From NCBI GenBank assembly GCA_013180625.2, contig SNVD02010063.1, positions 310,001-374,000 on the forward strand: a stretch of DNA of 64,000 nt, read 5' to 3'. Shown here piece by piece: positions 49,699 to 61,146 of this stretch; the first letter of the stretch is position 1; every line of letters begins with the position of its first letter. Source of the DNA: Boswellia sacra (taxonomy: Eukaryota; Streptophyta; Magnoliopsida; Sapindales; Burseraceae). The notes beneath the pieces are model-generated. The model did not search any database, was not told the origin of the DNA, and was given only the letters and a program-made list of their open reading frames with translations. Both the position numbers and the translations under genes were made by a program.

Positions 49699-50153
49699 GT
49701 AAGTGTAACTTTGTTTTGTAAAAAATTATATATATATGGAGGGAGGTAACCTTATGGTAGGATTTGTAGTTGTTTTGTATCAAAGACTTCACTATATCAA
49801 AAACTTTAAAAAGATTTGCATTTAACTTCCATTTTCTTTTTGAAATTTACTTGAATCTTCAAAATTTCTTTTGGTTAATGTTGCATCTTCCCCATAAATA
49901 TATTAATTTCTGCAACTTCGAATTTGTGTGAACTAGCATTGGGTAGATCTCCTAAGTCTTCTTCAATACTTGGTTTACGTTAAATTATCTCCATCATCGA
50001 TACATCTTTCTTCAAATTTTATAGCTAACATTCCTAAGGAGTTCTATTTATTCTTTTCGTTGTAAACATTTTATAGCTAACTTCAAATTTTTTTTAAATG
50101 AATTTTTTCTGTTGTTTAGTCACCTACTAAATTTCTTTTTTTTGGGAAATCAG

Positions 50154-51888
50154 ATGCTTGAAGATGCTCCTCAAACTAGAAACACAGTTCAACTTTCAAT
50201 TGTGCAAGGATACATGTCAACTTTCTACAGGTCCCTACTGCCTATGCAATTATTGCTTACATTTTTTAAAGTAGAATGATATCTGACTTTGCAGCAACAT
50301 AATTATATTCAGGAAATATGGGACGTGGGTTGCTAGAAATCCAACTCTCTTGTTGAGTGTGTCTCTGGCTATAGTTCTTCTACTTTGTTTAGGTCTAATC
50401 CGTTTCAAGGTGGAAACACGGCCTGAAAAGGTATTATTTTACACTAATAGCTTTATATGTCGTATATGATAGTATGCCACTTTTTGCTTGCCATTGTCTT
50501 ATTTGGGATCCCTATTTGATATTTCACCATTGTCAATTGTGCTTCAGTATGCTGCTGTTATTTTAGTTTACACATGATTCTGCCTCTTGGTCAATAAACT
50601 TTTGGCATGTTATGCCGGAGATACTTTTTGATACTCTGTAGGACTGAGCATAAAGATGAACTTGGTTACAATCATTTTAGTTTAAGTATGCTTGAAGTAA
50701 CTGTGTCATTGTAGCATAAAACATGTAGTTTGTGGAACTTATGCAATAGGGCAGTTTCAGATCTTGTGATAATAATGCCATGTTGTTTGTTGGCTGGTCT
50801 ATGGAAAGTTCCGTGGCCATACAAGTGCAAACATCTGAATTTTGTCATTGCTCTATGGCTTCTCAGGCAACACTCCACATGATATTGGTTTTCATTGTGG
50901 CAATCAGTTGGAACATTTACACTAAGGTCCACCAATTGATGCCACTTTGGGTGATGATTTTCTTATTACAAATTGAATTATATTTGATAAAGAAAGAAGT
51001 GGAAAACTTGAATGAATTATAAAATATTTAAATAGACACTAATATGCATTGCACAAATATTATGATTTGGGGAAAACATTTGGAAATGGCTGAAAAGCTT
51101 TGATGAATTGATCGAAATGAGTAAATAAAAAATTATCTGCATTTTGGGAATTTGACCAAAAAAGAAATACATGGAGTGATATTTTTATAAAGGATCTTAG
51201 TTTCTTAGAAGTCATTAAGGGATCTTATGTGCTAAGTTCTGACTGTCAGATGTAATATACTGTCAATTATTTAACTCTTTGACTTTTCTTTCTTTTTGCC
51301 TAAATGTCTGTCAACTTTGACATGGGTACTGTTTCAGCTATGGGTGGGCCCTGGGAGTAAAGCTGCAGAAGAGAAACAATTTTTTGACAACCATCTAGCC
51401 TTTTTTTACAGAATTGAACAGGTTCTGCAGCATTGCACTTATTATTATTATTTTTCTTAATATTTCTTTTGTTGCCTTATCTAGTTTCTTGCTATACCCA
51501 TATTTTTGGTTAGAAAATGGGGCAATTTATTAAGGATAGCGGGTAAACTTGGATTATATGGAGTTGTTAAGGTTCTAATGTTTGACATAGTACTATTTAC
51601 ATGGTTTGGTGAGCTTTGCTTTTTGGAATATGCATTTTGTGCTTAAACCAGTATCTAGATGTATAACTTTCTTCTTTGTCATAATATACTGGCAGAACTC
51701 CACACAGTTGAAACTGATACAAAGCTTTTATCATAGCATGATTCAGGAATTGTTTTAGTTGTCAAAAAAGCTAATGGTATCTATATTTCCAGCTTATATT
51801 GGCAACAGTTGCAGATACTACACACGGGTAGTTACCTAGTATTGTGACCGAGAATAATATTAAGTTACTTTTCGAAATTCAGAAGAAG
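50154..51888 (+). pseudogene. Captured fragment 5: Niemann-Pick C1 (NPC1) exons
   Basis: Four exons: 50154-50230, 50313-50430, 51338-51421 and 51793-51888. They carry RNTVQLSIVQGYMSTFYRK, WVARNPTLLLSVSLAIVLLL, KLWVGPGSKAAEEKQFFDN and LPSIVTENNIKLLFEIQKK. This is the NPC1 segment around an early transmembrane helix and the start of a luminal loop. In the last exon a TAG replaces the expected Asn codon between HG and LPSIV. NPC1 is a sterol-transport membrane protein of the endomembrane system. Confidence 0.88.
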
Positions 51889-52093
51889 GTATTATCAAAA
51901 TTAACTGCCTCAAGTTGGATTAATGTGTGAGACACTAAGCATTCTTAGCATTTTAAATTGAAATTGGTAGAACTTTTGCGTTTTTTTCCCCCCTTAACAA
52001 ATGTGATTAAATTTATGCAATTTGTATTAATCTTAACAGATTGATATTTTATCAATTTCTGTATAAGATTCTGATCGATATTTCTTGTAATAG

Positions 52094-52366
52094 GGCATGA
52101 TTTTACAATGGGATGTAGATTCTGGGCTTGCCCAAATTGATAAGTATTTCCACAGCAGTGACAATCATGTAATTACCGGAGCACTACTAGGAGTTGGCAT
52201 TGTCAATTGTGGTATTAAGAATGATTGCGATCCTGTGAGTACATTCTTTTCTCTTTTTTCATTTTAATTTTCTTTGATTTGCTGCTTGGAACATTGTGTG
52301 TGACTTTAATTGTTTCTCGTGCTCAATTGCTTTTCTAAGGCATTGGCACTTCTAAGCGATTATGTC
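52094..52366 (+). pseudogene. Captured fragment 6: 26S proteasome subunit RPN1 exons
   Basis: Exon 52094-52234 encodes GMILQWDVDSGLAQIDKYF, HSSDNHVITGALLGVGIVNC and GIKNDCDP. A partial exon, 52340-52366, gives ALALLSDYV. These are the PC-repeat (toroid) residues of RPN1, the proteasome non-ATPase regulatory subunit 2. Similarity ends after DYV, where the capture was apparently cut. Confidence 0.85.
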
Positions 52367-52431
52367 AATTTAACAAATCTCAATTTAATGAACGTAAATG
52401 GGATCTCATTTTATCTTTTCCCCCCTTGCAG

Positions 52432-52518
52432 TATCACTCTCAGTTTTATATGATCGTGAAGTGGTTTTCAAGCACGAGTTTGAAACTGAAAAAAGGGAGC
52501 TGAGAGTTGTATCAGGGG
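52432..52518 (+). pseudogene. Captured fragment 7: unidentified exon-like piece
   Basis: The piece is bounded by CCCCCCTTGCAG| at 52431 and CAGGG|GTTTGTATG at 52518. The open frame contains VLYDREVVFKHEFETEK, then RELRVVSG. Composition and splice signals look exonic, and the setting is a row of captured exons. I do not recognise the protein. Confidence 0.4.
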
Positions 52519-52862
52519 TTTGTATGCTTTGCTGTTGTTTTTTGTTGTTTGAACTATTTGCATGTTATGCCATTTAATTGGTGGTTATAATATAGTTCTG
52601 CAAATAGAAAGCCTGTTGATAAATAAATCTAATTTGCAATAATTCCTTGTCAAAACTTTCTATTTAACCTTGGTTAGTTTGTCTAGTTCAAAAATTCTTA
52701 TACCGCAACATACTAGACTCTCACTTTTCTCCATTAGTGGTAGTCAACATCACTACCTCTCTAAGTTGTTGTTTGCCAAATGTGTATTATTGTATTTGGA
52801 AATTGATACCAGAGCTTTCCATGTATTGAACTGTTTCTTTTTTTTTTTTTGGTTTTTTTAAG

Positions 52863-52977
52863 GAAATTAGTGATGGTATATGTAAATATGGCTTACTCAT
52901 TGAGAAGTATGAGGAGCAATTAAAGTATCTCAATGATCGGAAGGAAGAAATTGAGCAAGTCTTATCTGGTTTACAAG
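52863..52977 (+). pseudogene. Captured fragment 8: unidentified coiled-coil-like exon
   Basis: The piece is bounded by a poly-T tract and AAG| at 52862 and by ACAAG|GTTTTAG at 52977. The frame includes YGLLIEKYEEQLKYLNDRK, then EEIEQVLSGLQ, a heptad-like charged pattern. The source gene is not recognised. It may belong to the same gene as the piece at 52432. Confidence 0.4.
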
Positions 52978-53159
52978 GTTTTAGCCTAGACACTTTTTTT
53001 TTGTTCTAGTTAATTAAATTTATGAAATTGATGTCTATCAACTGTAAACAAATATAATCGAGTTCAATAATAGTGTTTTAATCATTCAACTAATTCTATT
53101 TGTATTATGTTTTCAAGAAAGAATATATAATATAAATAATTTTTTTGAAAAATATATAT

Positions 53160-53985
53160 ATATTCGTACTTGACAGTTCAAATATGGGCCAAACGAATAT
53201 GTAATATTCAATACCATTCCTAAAAACTTGACAATAATAAACCGTCAAATATGGGCTAAACGAATATGTGATATTTATTTGACAGTATCATTTAATAAAC
53301 AGTCAAATATGAGTTAAAAATTTTGTAATATTTGACATTAACAAACAGTCAAATATGACCACAAATATTTGTCTGCCAAAAAAGAGTCAAATATAAGCAA
53401 AAAAATTTTGTCATACTTGACAGTATCCAAACGGTCAAGTATTAAGAATTTTATTTATAAACAATATTTGTCTGTCGGAAAAGAATCAAATATTACTATG
53501 CTAGCATACTTGACGGTTAAAAACAATCAAATATGTAAAAATTTTGTCATACTTGACAGTATCTAAACGGTCAAGTATTAAGAATTTTATTTATATTTGT
53601 CTATCGAAAAAGAGTCAAATATTACTATGTTGACATACTTGACGGTTAAAAACAATCAAATATGTAAAAATTTTGACCGTTACGTTCAGAATATTTGACA
53701 GTTACAACAATAATTTAAAAATTTTGACCGTTACTTTTGGCATATTTGACGGTTTATGTCAAATATTTATTCCGAAAACCGTCAAGTAATGCTAAAAATT
53801 GAATTTCAAAGGTATAAAACTTGACTATTTCGTAAGAGTCAAATATGTTATAGTTAATATTTGACTGTTTGACTAACGGTCAACTATTATCATATTTGAC
53901 GGTGACATATATGACACGTAATAACCGTCAAATATTATCATATTTGACGGTTAAAAACAGTCAAATATTAACTTTTTTCTTGTAG
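53160..53985. repeat. Right subterminal repeat array of the CACTA element
   Basis: More than twenty copies, in both orientations, of TATTTGAC(G/A)GT and its reverse complement. Many are paired as short palindromes such as TTTGACGGTTAAAAACAGTC. Within it, 53410-53545 and 53546 to about 53675 form a tandem duplication with a 136-bp period. This matches the transposase-binding subterminal regions of CACTA elements. Confidence 0.85.
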
Positions 53986-53987
53986 TG

Positions 53988-54440
53988 TTCACAATTTTTA
54001 TGAGATTGATTCCTCAAAAGCATAAATGGCTGCTTTGTCTAGACAACTACAAAACCATAATATGTTCATCAATGCCATTCAAACCTTAGTAGTCATATGT
54101 GAACATTATCAAGGTAATCACCCTAGCGATAAGTGTGAATAGGAAACTCTTTTTTAGGAGAAGCTGAACAAACTAGTTATATTGATTATAATCGCCTTAT
54201 GAATAATCCTATAGTAATACCTGCAATCAAGGCTGGAGAAATCACCAAAATTTCTTATGGAATAATCAAAATATGATGAAACCTCCCCAAAGACAACAAC
54301 AAGAAAAGAAGTCACCCTTAGAAGAAGTTATGTCCCAATTGGCTAGTAGTACTACTAGCCAATTATGAACAGTGCCCACTAATTTATCGTTGAGACAAAA
54401 ATCAATTTTCAAAATTAATCAGCTCAAATTAGGAGTTTGG
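53988..54440 (+). pseudogene. gag, 3' part with degenerate zinc knuckle
   Basis: Directly after the CACTA the retroelement reading resumes. NAIQTLVVICEHYQGNHPSD then KCE corresponds to the gag CCHC knuckle (C-x2-C-x4-H-x4-C) with its second Cys changed to Tyr. Stops are frequent. QQQEKKSPLEEVMSQLASST marks the gag/protease linker. Confidence 0.6.
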
Positions 54441-54718
54441 AGACCTAAGTGAGTCGATTAGCTAGTCTAATAGAAGGGAAACAACGAAGAAATCTACCTA
54501 GCTCAACTAAAGTAGACCCTAAGGAGCAACACAAAGCAATCACAATGAGAAGTAGGAAGGAATTATAAGAGTCATTAAGAGTAGAGAAATCTAAGAAAAA
54601 AGGGAATGAGTCAATTGCAATCACTACAACACCTTTGGTAATAATTGATGAAGAAGTACCAAAAGCAACACCATTACCTCCTTAAGAACTAGTGTCGAAA
54701 GTTTCTTTTCCTTAAAGG

Positions 54719-55310
54719 TTGCAAAAGAATAAGCTTGACAAACGATTTTCTAGGTTTTTAGAGGTTTTCAAGAAATTACATATTAATATTCCTTTTGCGG
54801 AGGCCTTGGAGCAAATGCCTAGTTATTTCAAGTTTATGAAGGATGTACTTTCAAAGAAGAGAAAATTAGAAGACTATGAGACTGTTGCAGTAATTGAGGA
54901 GTGCAGTACCATATTGCAAAAAAAGCTGCCACCAAAGCTTAAAGATCAAGGGAGTTTTTTGATTCCTTATTCTATTGGTGATTCATTGTTTACTCATGCT
55001 TTATGTGATCTAGGTGCAAGCATTAATTTGATGCCTTTATCTGTTTTTAGGAAACTTGGCCTAGGAGAAGCATGCCCTACTATATTCTTGTTGCAATTGG
55101 CTGACAGCTCTATAAAACATCCTATTGGCTGACAGCTCTATAAAACATCCTAGAGGAGTGATTGAGGATGTCCTAGTTAAAGTAGACAAGTTCATGTTTC
55201 CAGCATATTTCATTGTTCTTGATATGGAAAAGGATAGTGCCATTCCTATTATATTGGGCAAACATTTCTTGGCAATTGGAAGAGCTTTAATTGATGTCCA
55301 AAAGGGTTAG
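54719..55310 (+). pseudogene. Retroelement aspartic protease region, frameshifted
   Basis: The frame LKDQGSFLIPYSIGDSLFTH then ALCDLGASINLMPLS carries the protease active-site box in the Athila form (DLGAS). VLDMEKDSAIPIILGKHFLA is the second conserved block. A perfect 28-bp tandem duplication at 55097-55152 shifts the frame between the two blocks. Confidence 0.8.
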
Positions 55311-55859
55311 ATAAGATTAAAAGTTCAAGAAGAAGAGGTAATTTTTAATGTTTTTAATGCCATTAAGTATCCGGATGATAAAGAGAATTGTTTTTAAATT
55401 GATGATATAGATGCTATGGTGATAAAGCATAGAAATTTACCTAGGGATGCATTAGAAGTTAGTTTAACATGTTCTTAACTTAGTGATGCTTTTGATGATA
55501 GTGAAATAAGAGAATATACAGACTGGATGGAGTCTGTTGGCCCTAACCATAGAAAATATGACAAGCCTTTAGGACAGGGACCCTCAAGGCCATTACCCTC
55601 CATTAAAAAGGCACCAACCCTTGAGCTAAAACAATTACCTAGCCACCTTAGATATGCTTACTTATGAGAGTCTTTTACACTTTCAGTAATTATTTCATCT
55701 AAGTTGTAGGGTATTGAAGAAGAGAAGTTGCTAAGAGTGCTTAGGGAGCATAAGACAGCCATAGGGTGGTCAATATCAGATTTGAGGGAGATTAGCCCTT
55801 TAATGTGTATGCATAGGATTTTAGGGGAAAAGAATTGTAAACCATCTATTGATGCACAA

Positions 55860-56760
55860 AGAAGGTTAAACCCCATAATCAAATAAGTAATTAAAGCTGA
55901 AATTTTGAAATGGTTGGCTGCTGGGATAATTTATCCAATATCCGATAGTGCATGGGTAAATCCATTCTAAGTAGTGCCTAAAAAGGAAGGTATGATGGTG
56001 GTAAAGAATGAAAACAATTATTTAATTCCTACAAGAAATGTCACCGGATGGAAATTTGTGTAGACTATAGGAAACTCACTAAAGCCATTAGAAAATACCA
56101 TTTATCGTAGATTAAATGATAGATCGCTTAGCAGGTCATGAATTTTATTGCTTTCTATATGGTTATTCCGAATACAACCAAATTGCCATTGCACCTGAAG
56201 ACCAAGAAAAGACAACTTTTACATGTCTCTATAGCATATTTGCTTTTATAAAGATTCCTTTTAGGTTGTGTAATGCCTCGACAATATTTCAACGATGTTT
56301 GATAACCATATTTTTTGACATGGTAACAAGAAGCATTGAAATTTTTACGAATGATTTTTCTGTTTTTGGAAAGACTTTCGATCAATGCCTGAAAAATTTG
56401 AAGTTAGTGCTCAAGAGATGTGAGGAGACTAACTTGGTAATGAATTAGGAAAAATGTCACTTTATGATGGAGGAAGGGATAGTTCTAGGCCATTGAATAT
56501 CTTCTATAGGAAGTAAGGTTGATAGAGCTAAAATTGAGACCAAAAAGAAATTGCCACCACTAACATTCATGTATTAGGAGTTTTCTAAGTCATGTGGGTT
56601 TTTATAGAATGTTTATTAAAGATTTTTCCAAAATTTCAAAACCTCTTTCGAATTTGCTTTTGTAAAATAGCCCGTTTATTTTTTTTATGAAGAATGTTTG
56701 CAAGCTTTTGTTACATTAAAAGAGAAATTGGTATCAACCCTTCCTGTTGTAGCATCGGAT
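55860..56760 (+). pseudogene. Retroelement reverse transcriptase, inactive
   Basis: RT blocks are visible through several stops: a DYRKLTKAIRK-like block near 56060, QIAIAPEDQEKTTFTCLYS, FAFIKIPFRLCNASTIFQRC, then IEIFTNDFSVFG where the catalytic box should be (Y/F)MDD. The first catalytic Asp is replaced by Asn, so the enzyme would be dead even without the stops. Confidence 0.8.
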
Positions 56761-57184
56761 TAGTAATTGGTCTTTGAGCTAATGTGTGATGCAAGTGACT
56801 GTGCAGTAGGAGTAATGCTTAGGTAGCGATGAAATAAGGTTTTTCATGCTATTTATTTTGCTAGTCGTACCTTAATGATTCTTGACTTAATTATACCACA
56901 TCTGAATAAGAGTTGCCTGTTATTGTGTTTGCTTTTGATAAGTTTAGGCCATATTTGATTGGTAATGAGGTAATAGTGTATTATGTCATTAAATACCTTA
57001 TGACTAAGAAAGATGCAAAGCCTAGGTTTATTTGTTGGGTGCTACTACTACAAGAGTTTGATTTAGAGATTAGGGATAAGAAAGGCATGCAGAATTTGGT
57101 TGTGGATCACCTCTCTAGATTGGAACTACCGGAAGAACTAGAAGAGAATAATCAGCCTACTGGTGATAATTTTATGGATGAGTA
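56761..57184 (+). pseudogene. Retroelement RNase H region
   Basis: After several stops the frame at 56913-57184 reads [38 protein letters not shown] and [11 protein letters not shown], the C-terminal half of a gypsy RNase H. The upstream ELMCDASDCAVG-like block carries stops. Confidence 0.75.
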
Positions 57185-57379
57185 ACTTTTCACTGTATCT
57201 TCTAATAAATCTCTTCCATGGTTTGTAGATTTTGTTAATTTTCTTGTAACAAAGATTATTCCACTGGATCTCCCTTATCAAAAGAAAAAGAAGTGTCTTT
57301 TACGATGTCAAGCATTACAATTGGGAAGACCCCATTCTCTATAGATATTGTGTAGATTAAGTTATAAAGAGATATGTAC

Positions 57380-58440
57380 CAAAAGAGAATATGAAAGACA
57401 TTTTAAAGCACTGCCATATATTTGAGTGTGGAGGTCATTTTGGAGGACAACGAATAGCAGCAAAAATTCCTCATTCAGGTTTCTTCTAGCCTACTTTGTT
57501 TAAACATGGTCATAAGTTTGTTGTAATTGTAATAAGTGTCAAAGAATAGGCAGCATTTCTAGATGGAATGAAATGCCATTGAAGGTCATTCTAGAAGTTG
57601 AGTTGTTTGATGTATGAGGTATCGACTTCATGGGACTATTTCCATCCTCCTACAATAACATGTAAATTCTTTTGGTAGTAGAATATGGTCCAAATGAGTA
57701 GAAGCACTGGCAACGCCAACTAATGATAGTAAAGTATTGCTTAACTCTTTTAAAAAGCATATTTTTACAAGTTTTGACACACCAATAGCCATTATTAGTG
57801 ATGAAGGTATATATTTTTACAATAAACAATTTATGGCTCTATTGTCTAAGTATGGAGTGAATCATAGAAAAGCCCTTGCTTACCATCCCCCAACGAACGG
57901 TCAAGCTAAGATTTCAAACCAGGAAGTAAAGTCGATTCTTGAAAAGACAGTAGCAAGTTCAAGAAAGGATTGGTCTAGAAAGTTAGATGATGCATTGTGA
58001 GCTTATAGGACAGCTTTCAAAACACCAATTGGAATGTCTCCTTATAGGCTAGTTTTTGAAAACACATATCATTTACTAGTTAAGTTAGAACATAGAACAT
58101 ATTGGGTAATGAGACAGCTAAACATGGACTTACACAAAGCTAGTGAAAAATGATTGTCGCAATTAACTGAGATGGAAGAATTCCGCATAAAGCTTATGAG
58201 AATGCAGATATCTACAAAGAAAGGACCAAGGCATGGCATGACAGACAGATTCTTCGAAAAACCTTCTCAGATGATTAACATGTACGTTTTACAACTCTCG
58301 ATTACGGTTGTTTCCAGGAAAGCTCAAATCATGATTTTTCAGTCCGTTCATAGTAGTTAAGGTTTTTCCATATGGTACGGTCGAAATTGAACATCCAGAT
58401 AGATAAGGGCACATTCAAGGTTAATGGATAGAGTTTGAAG
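57380..58440 (+). pseudogene. Retroelement integrase, interrupted
   Basis: A zinc-binding block with HCHIFECGGHFGG is followed by the core: DFMGLFPSSYN, AIISDEGIYFYNKQFMALL and AYHPPTNGQAKISNQEVK. The core Asp/Asp/Glu pattern is still partly readable. [20 protein letters not shown] and the C-terminal VVKVFPYGTVEIEHPD block follow in broken frames. Confidence 0.8.
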
Positions 58441-59521
58441 CCCTACAAGTGGTGAAGTGGAATTCAAAAACACTACCATTTTGCTTGATGAAGTTTAAAA
58501 ATCAAGGTCTCCTCTGGTTGAAGACGCAAAAAGAAGCGCTCTTAGAATACTTTGTAATCATTTTTCTTTACCTTTCAAATTCAGTTTATTTTTTAGTTCT
58601 CAAAATTTTTCTACCTGTTGTTATGTTTGTTTTGTGTTTTTTGTGTCAATTTCAAGCATAAAAGCAAGTTTGGGAGTTGCAAGTAAAAGGCTTAGTGTCG
58701 CGACGCTCTTATACCTACGCTTCCACGCTAGAGAGTATAAAACCAAACAAACATTCAAACACCTCGGCTCATGCTGCATAAAGTTGTCGCGCGTTCATCT
58801 ATTTAAAATTGAAATAGAAAGCTTAGCGACATGGCCTCCCCACTATAGTGCCTCAGTGCATTGATTTTTTTAGAATTTCACCAAAAGGTCTTCTGCCGCC
58901 TTGCCTCTCACTTAACGCTCGTACGCGTTATTATGAACATATGCCACCAGAAAACTAAGTGCCACAGTCCTGAACACGCTTGTGATTATAATGGTACAAG
59001 ACAGAGCCTTTAGCATCGCGGCCCTGCAAGTGAAATGCCAAAGCACAAGTTCGAATCAAATTGGGGCTTAGGGTTAAGCACCGCAGGATTGGACGCTTAG
59101 CGCCATAGCGCTTCATCAATTTTAAACAAAAATAATAGATTTCTTGATCGCCATTTGCTTTATTCTTTTCACTCCAACACACTAACACTCTCTCTCACAC
59201 TTCCCTTAAGCTCTTTTCAATTACTCTTAAGCTCATTCAACTGGATTTTATCTGCATTCCAGCAACTCTCCTTCGTAATTTGTGCACCTGGCTCCTGCAA
59301 ATCTTCTAACTTTTCAAGTTTGACATCTCTACACCCATAATTTTTCTTGATTCTTCTTTGAATGGGATATGAAACATGGTCTTCTACTGGTTAAAGAGCT
59401 TGATTCAGTAATTTTTATTGAATTAAAAGTTGCTTGGAGATGTATTTAATGTTATTGCAGAGATTTTACATTGAAGTGTTTATTTGTGGTTTATCATTGC
59501 TCTTAAGAAATTGATTCATTT

Positions 59522-59540
59522 ACACACACACACACACACA
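59522..59540. repeat. (AC)n microsatellite
   Basis: ACACACACACACACACACA followed by TATATGTATA. It lies in the post-pol region of the retroelement. Confidence 0.8.
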
Positions 59541-59998
59541 TATATGTATATTCATTCTAAGAGTGTTGTTTGGCGTCTCAGTTAAGGGGTTTTAGGAGTT
59601 GTTCTTGGCAACTTTTATATATCTATCGTTTCGTTGTTTATTGGGTGTGAATATAGGAGTTTAGGAATTACAGACTAGAGATCCTATTTGATTGATGTTT
59701 TAGTTATTATATTGCTCAATAGGAGTTGTTTGCTTTGGAGAATTGTTCGTCATGCATGTTGCTTGGTATATAATCTCTTTCATACATTTGATTGTGTTTA
59801 TGGGAACATGAGCTTCGGTATTGTGGTTTACATTGTTGTGGATACATTGAAGCTGCCTTGCAAAAATTGAGGAAATTGAAAGTCGTGGTTGATCTTTGGG
59901 AGTGTTTGGAGCTTGATTGAATTGGTCTATTACTGTGATAGATGTTTGGGATTGTGGAAGATAGTATTGAGAGTGTTTTTAATTTGTTTTGTGCAGAT

Positions 59999-60720
59999 AT
60001 GGCTCCTAAAAAGCAAAAGACGTGACCAAGCTGTGATGAGCTGCCACCACCGCCACCCGACCTCGGGACTATGATAAGAAGATTTTTTATGTTTAAATAC
60101 TTCCAAGAGATTTTCAAAATCTCATTTTGACAAATCATATGTTCCAAAGCGCAGCATCGATTTGAATGATAAGAAAAAAAATCGAATTATTTGGGCACGC
60201 CTGGTGGGAGGAATTCTCGAAGCAACTTGATCCTATTGTACTTCCATTGGTGCGCGAATTCTATGCCAATGCACTTGAGCATGACATATTCAGAGTTTTT
60301 GTGTGTGGCAACTGGCAAGTGTGTCTCATTCAATCCTTCCGCCATTAACAAGTTTTACAAGCTTCTTGACATTGGTGAAGATGATTATTTGAGGTACAAG
60401 AAAGGGAATCTCGACTATGCCGCCATCCTACATTTCATTGCTAAGTCAGGCACTGAATGGCAATTGAAAAATGGATTGCCCTATATCTTTAAATCCAATG
60501 CTTTAAACGATAAGAAGATTTTTTATGTTTAATGATATATGTATTCTTGTAGAACATGTCTATTGATGTTGGCCACGTGATCCATGCCAACGTCAATCAT
60601 TTTCTCAAGGGGTCAACTACTAAGGCACTACCGCATCCCTCCTTAATCATAGGTTTATGTCAAGCTATAGGAGTGATTATAGACGCAGACGGCTACCTAA
60701 ATTTTCATTATAACAATTTC
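59999..60720 (+). pseudogene. Post-pol ORF: putative plant transposon protein, broken
   Basis: It begins MAPKKQKT and then a stop. Later frames give REFYANALEHDIFRVFVCG, VSFNPSAINKFYKLLDIGED, DYLRYKKGNLDYAAILHFIA and HVIHANVNHFLKG with LPHPSLIIGLCQAIGV. This is the conserved pattern (REFYAN ... V.F....IN..Y.L ... LPHPSLI..LC) of the 'putative plant transposon protein' family that accompanies Athila-type elements. At least one frameshift and several stops are present. The region 58460-59998 between pol and this ORF shows nothing else coding. Confidence 0.65.
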
Positions 60721-61146
60721 TAGTCATAGAATTTAGAAATTTCAGTACTAAAGGTGAAACATTATTACCCATAAAAGTGTAAACGATACTATCTATTGAA
60801 GTATCGCTGATGTGATAAAATATTCATGGAGCATTAATTCATTGTCTCATTCAGAAAAGTTAGTTTTAGACAATGAGTTCTCTCCACGTGGAAAGAATGG
60901 CCTTTGGTTGAAACATTGAAGATAACATTACAACACAAAAGCACCAAATCTTCAAGGATATCAATTTTTACCATTTTTTTAGCTCCAGAATATCTATATT
61001 ATCTTGTAAAAGTATAAAATTCCCTTGTTCAAGCTTTTATAAAATCACTATCAATAGATTCAAAATCTAGATGTGTATTTTCGAATCGATCTGGTTGTTT
61101 CTTCATACTAAACTTACATTGCCAAGTTGTTGTTTCATGTCCTAGC

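Larger units (their letters stand above)
42618..53987. mobile_element. CACTA DNA transposon (11.37 kb) carrying fragments of several host genes
   Basis: The left end reads CACTACAAGAAATTTTAAAA. The right end, reverse-complemented, reads CACTACAAGAAAAAAGTTAA. The trinucleotide TTC flanks both ends (42615-42617 and 53988-53990), and gag reading continues across the junction after excision on paper. CACTA termini with 3-bp duplications define the En/Spm superfamily. Subterminal arrays of TATTTGAC/GTCAAATA words lie inside both ends. I found no TNP2/TNPD transposase. The interior instead holds exon-intron pieces of a bromodomain protein, XPO7, NOL6, CCS1, NPC1 and RPN1, all on the + strand. Confidence 0.92.
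41310..60800 (+). mobile_element. Decayed Athila-like Ty3/gypsy retrotransposon, split by a CACTA element
   Basis: The order on the + strand is: 5' LTR, PBS, gag, protease, reverse transcriptase, RNase H, integrase, then a post-pol ORF of the putative plant transposon protein type. This is the Ty3/gypsy order. The internal wording (DLGASINLMPLS, FAFIKIPFRLCNA, AYHPPTNGQA) is of the Athila/Tat group. All domains carry stops and frameshifts. A nested CACTA element occupies 42618-53987 inside gag. No 3' LTR could be found, so the right boundary is approximate. Removing the CACTA leaves about 8.1 kb. Confidence 0.8.

Noticed and set aside
42618..53987. Interpretation of this interval as one intact large exportin gene
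   Set aside because: Only the middle exons of XPO7 are present. Unrelated gene pieces flank them, and both ends are CACTA termini with target duplications.
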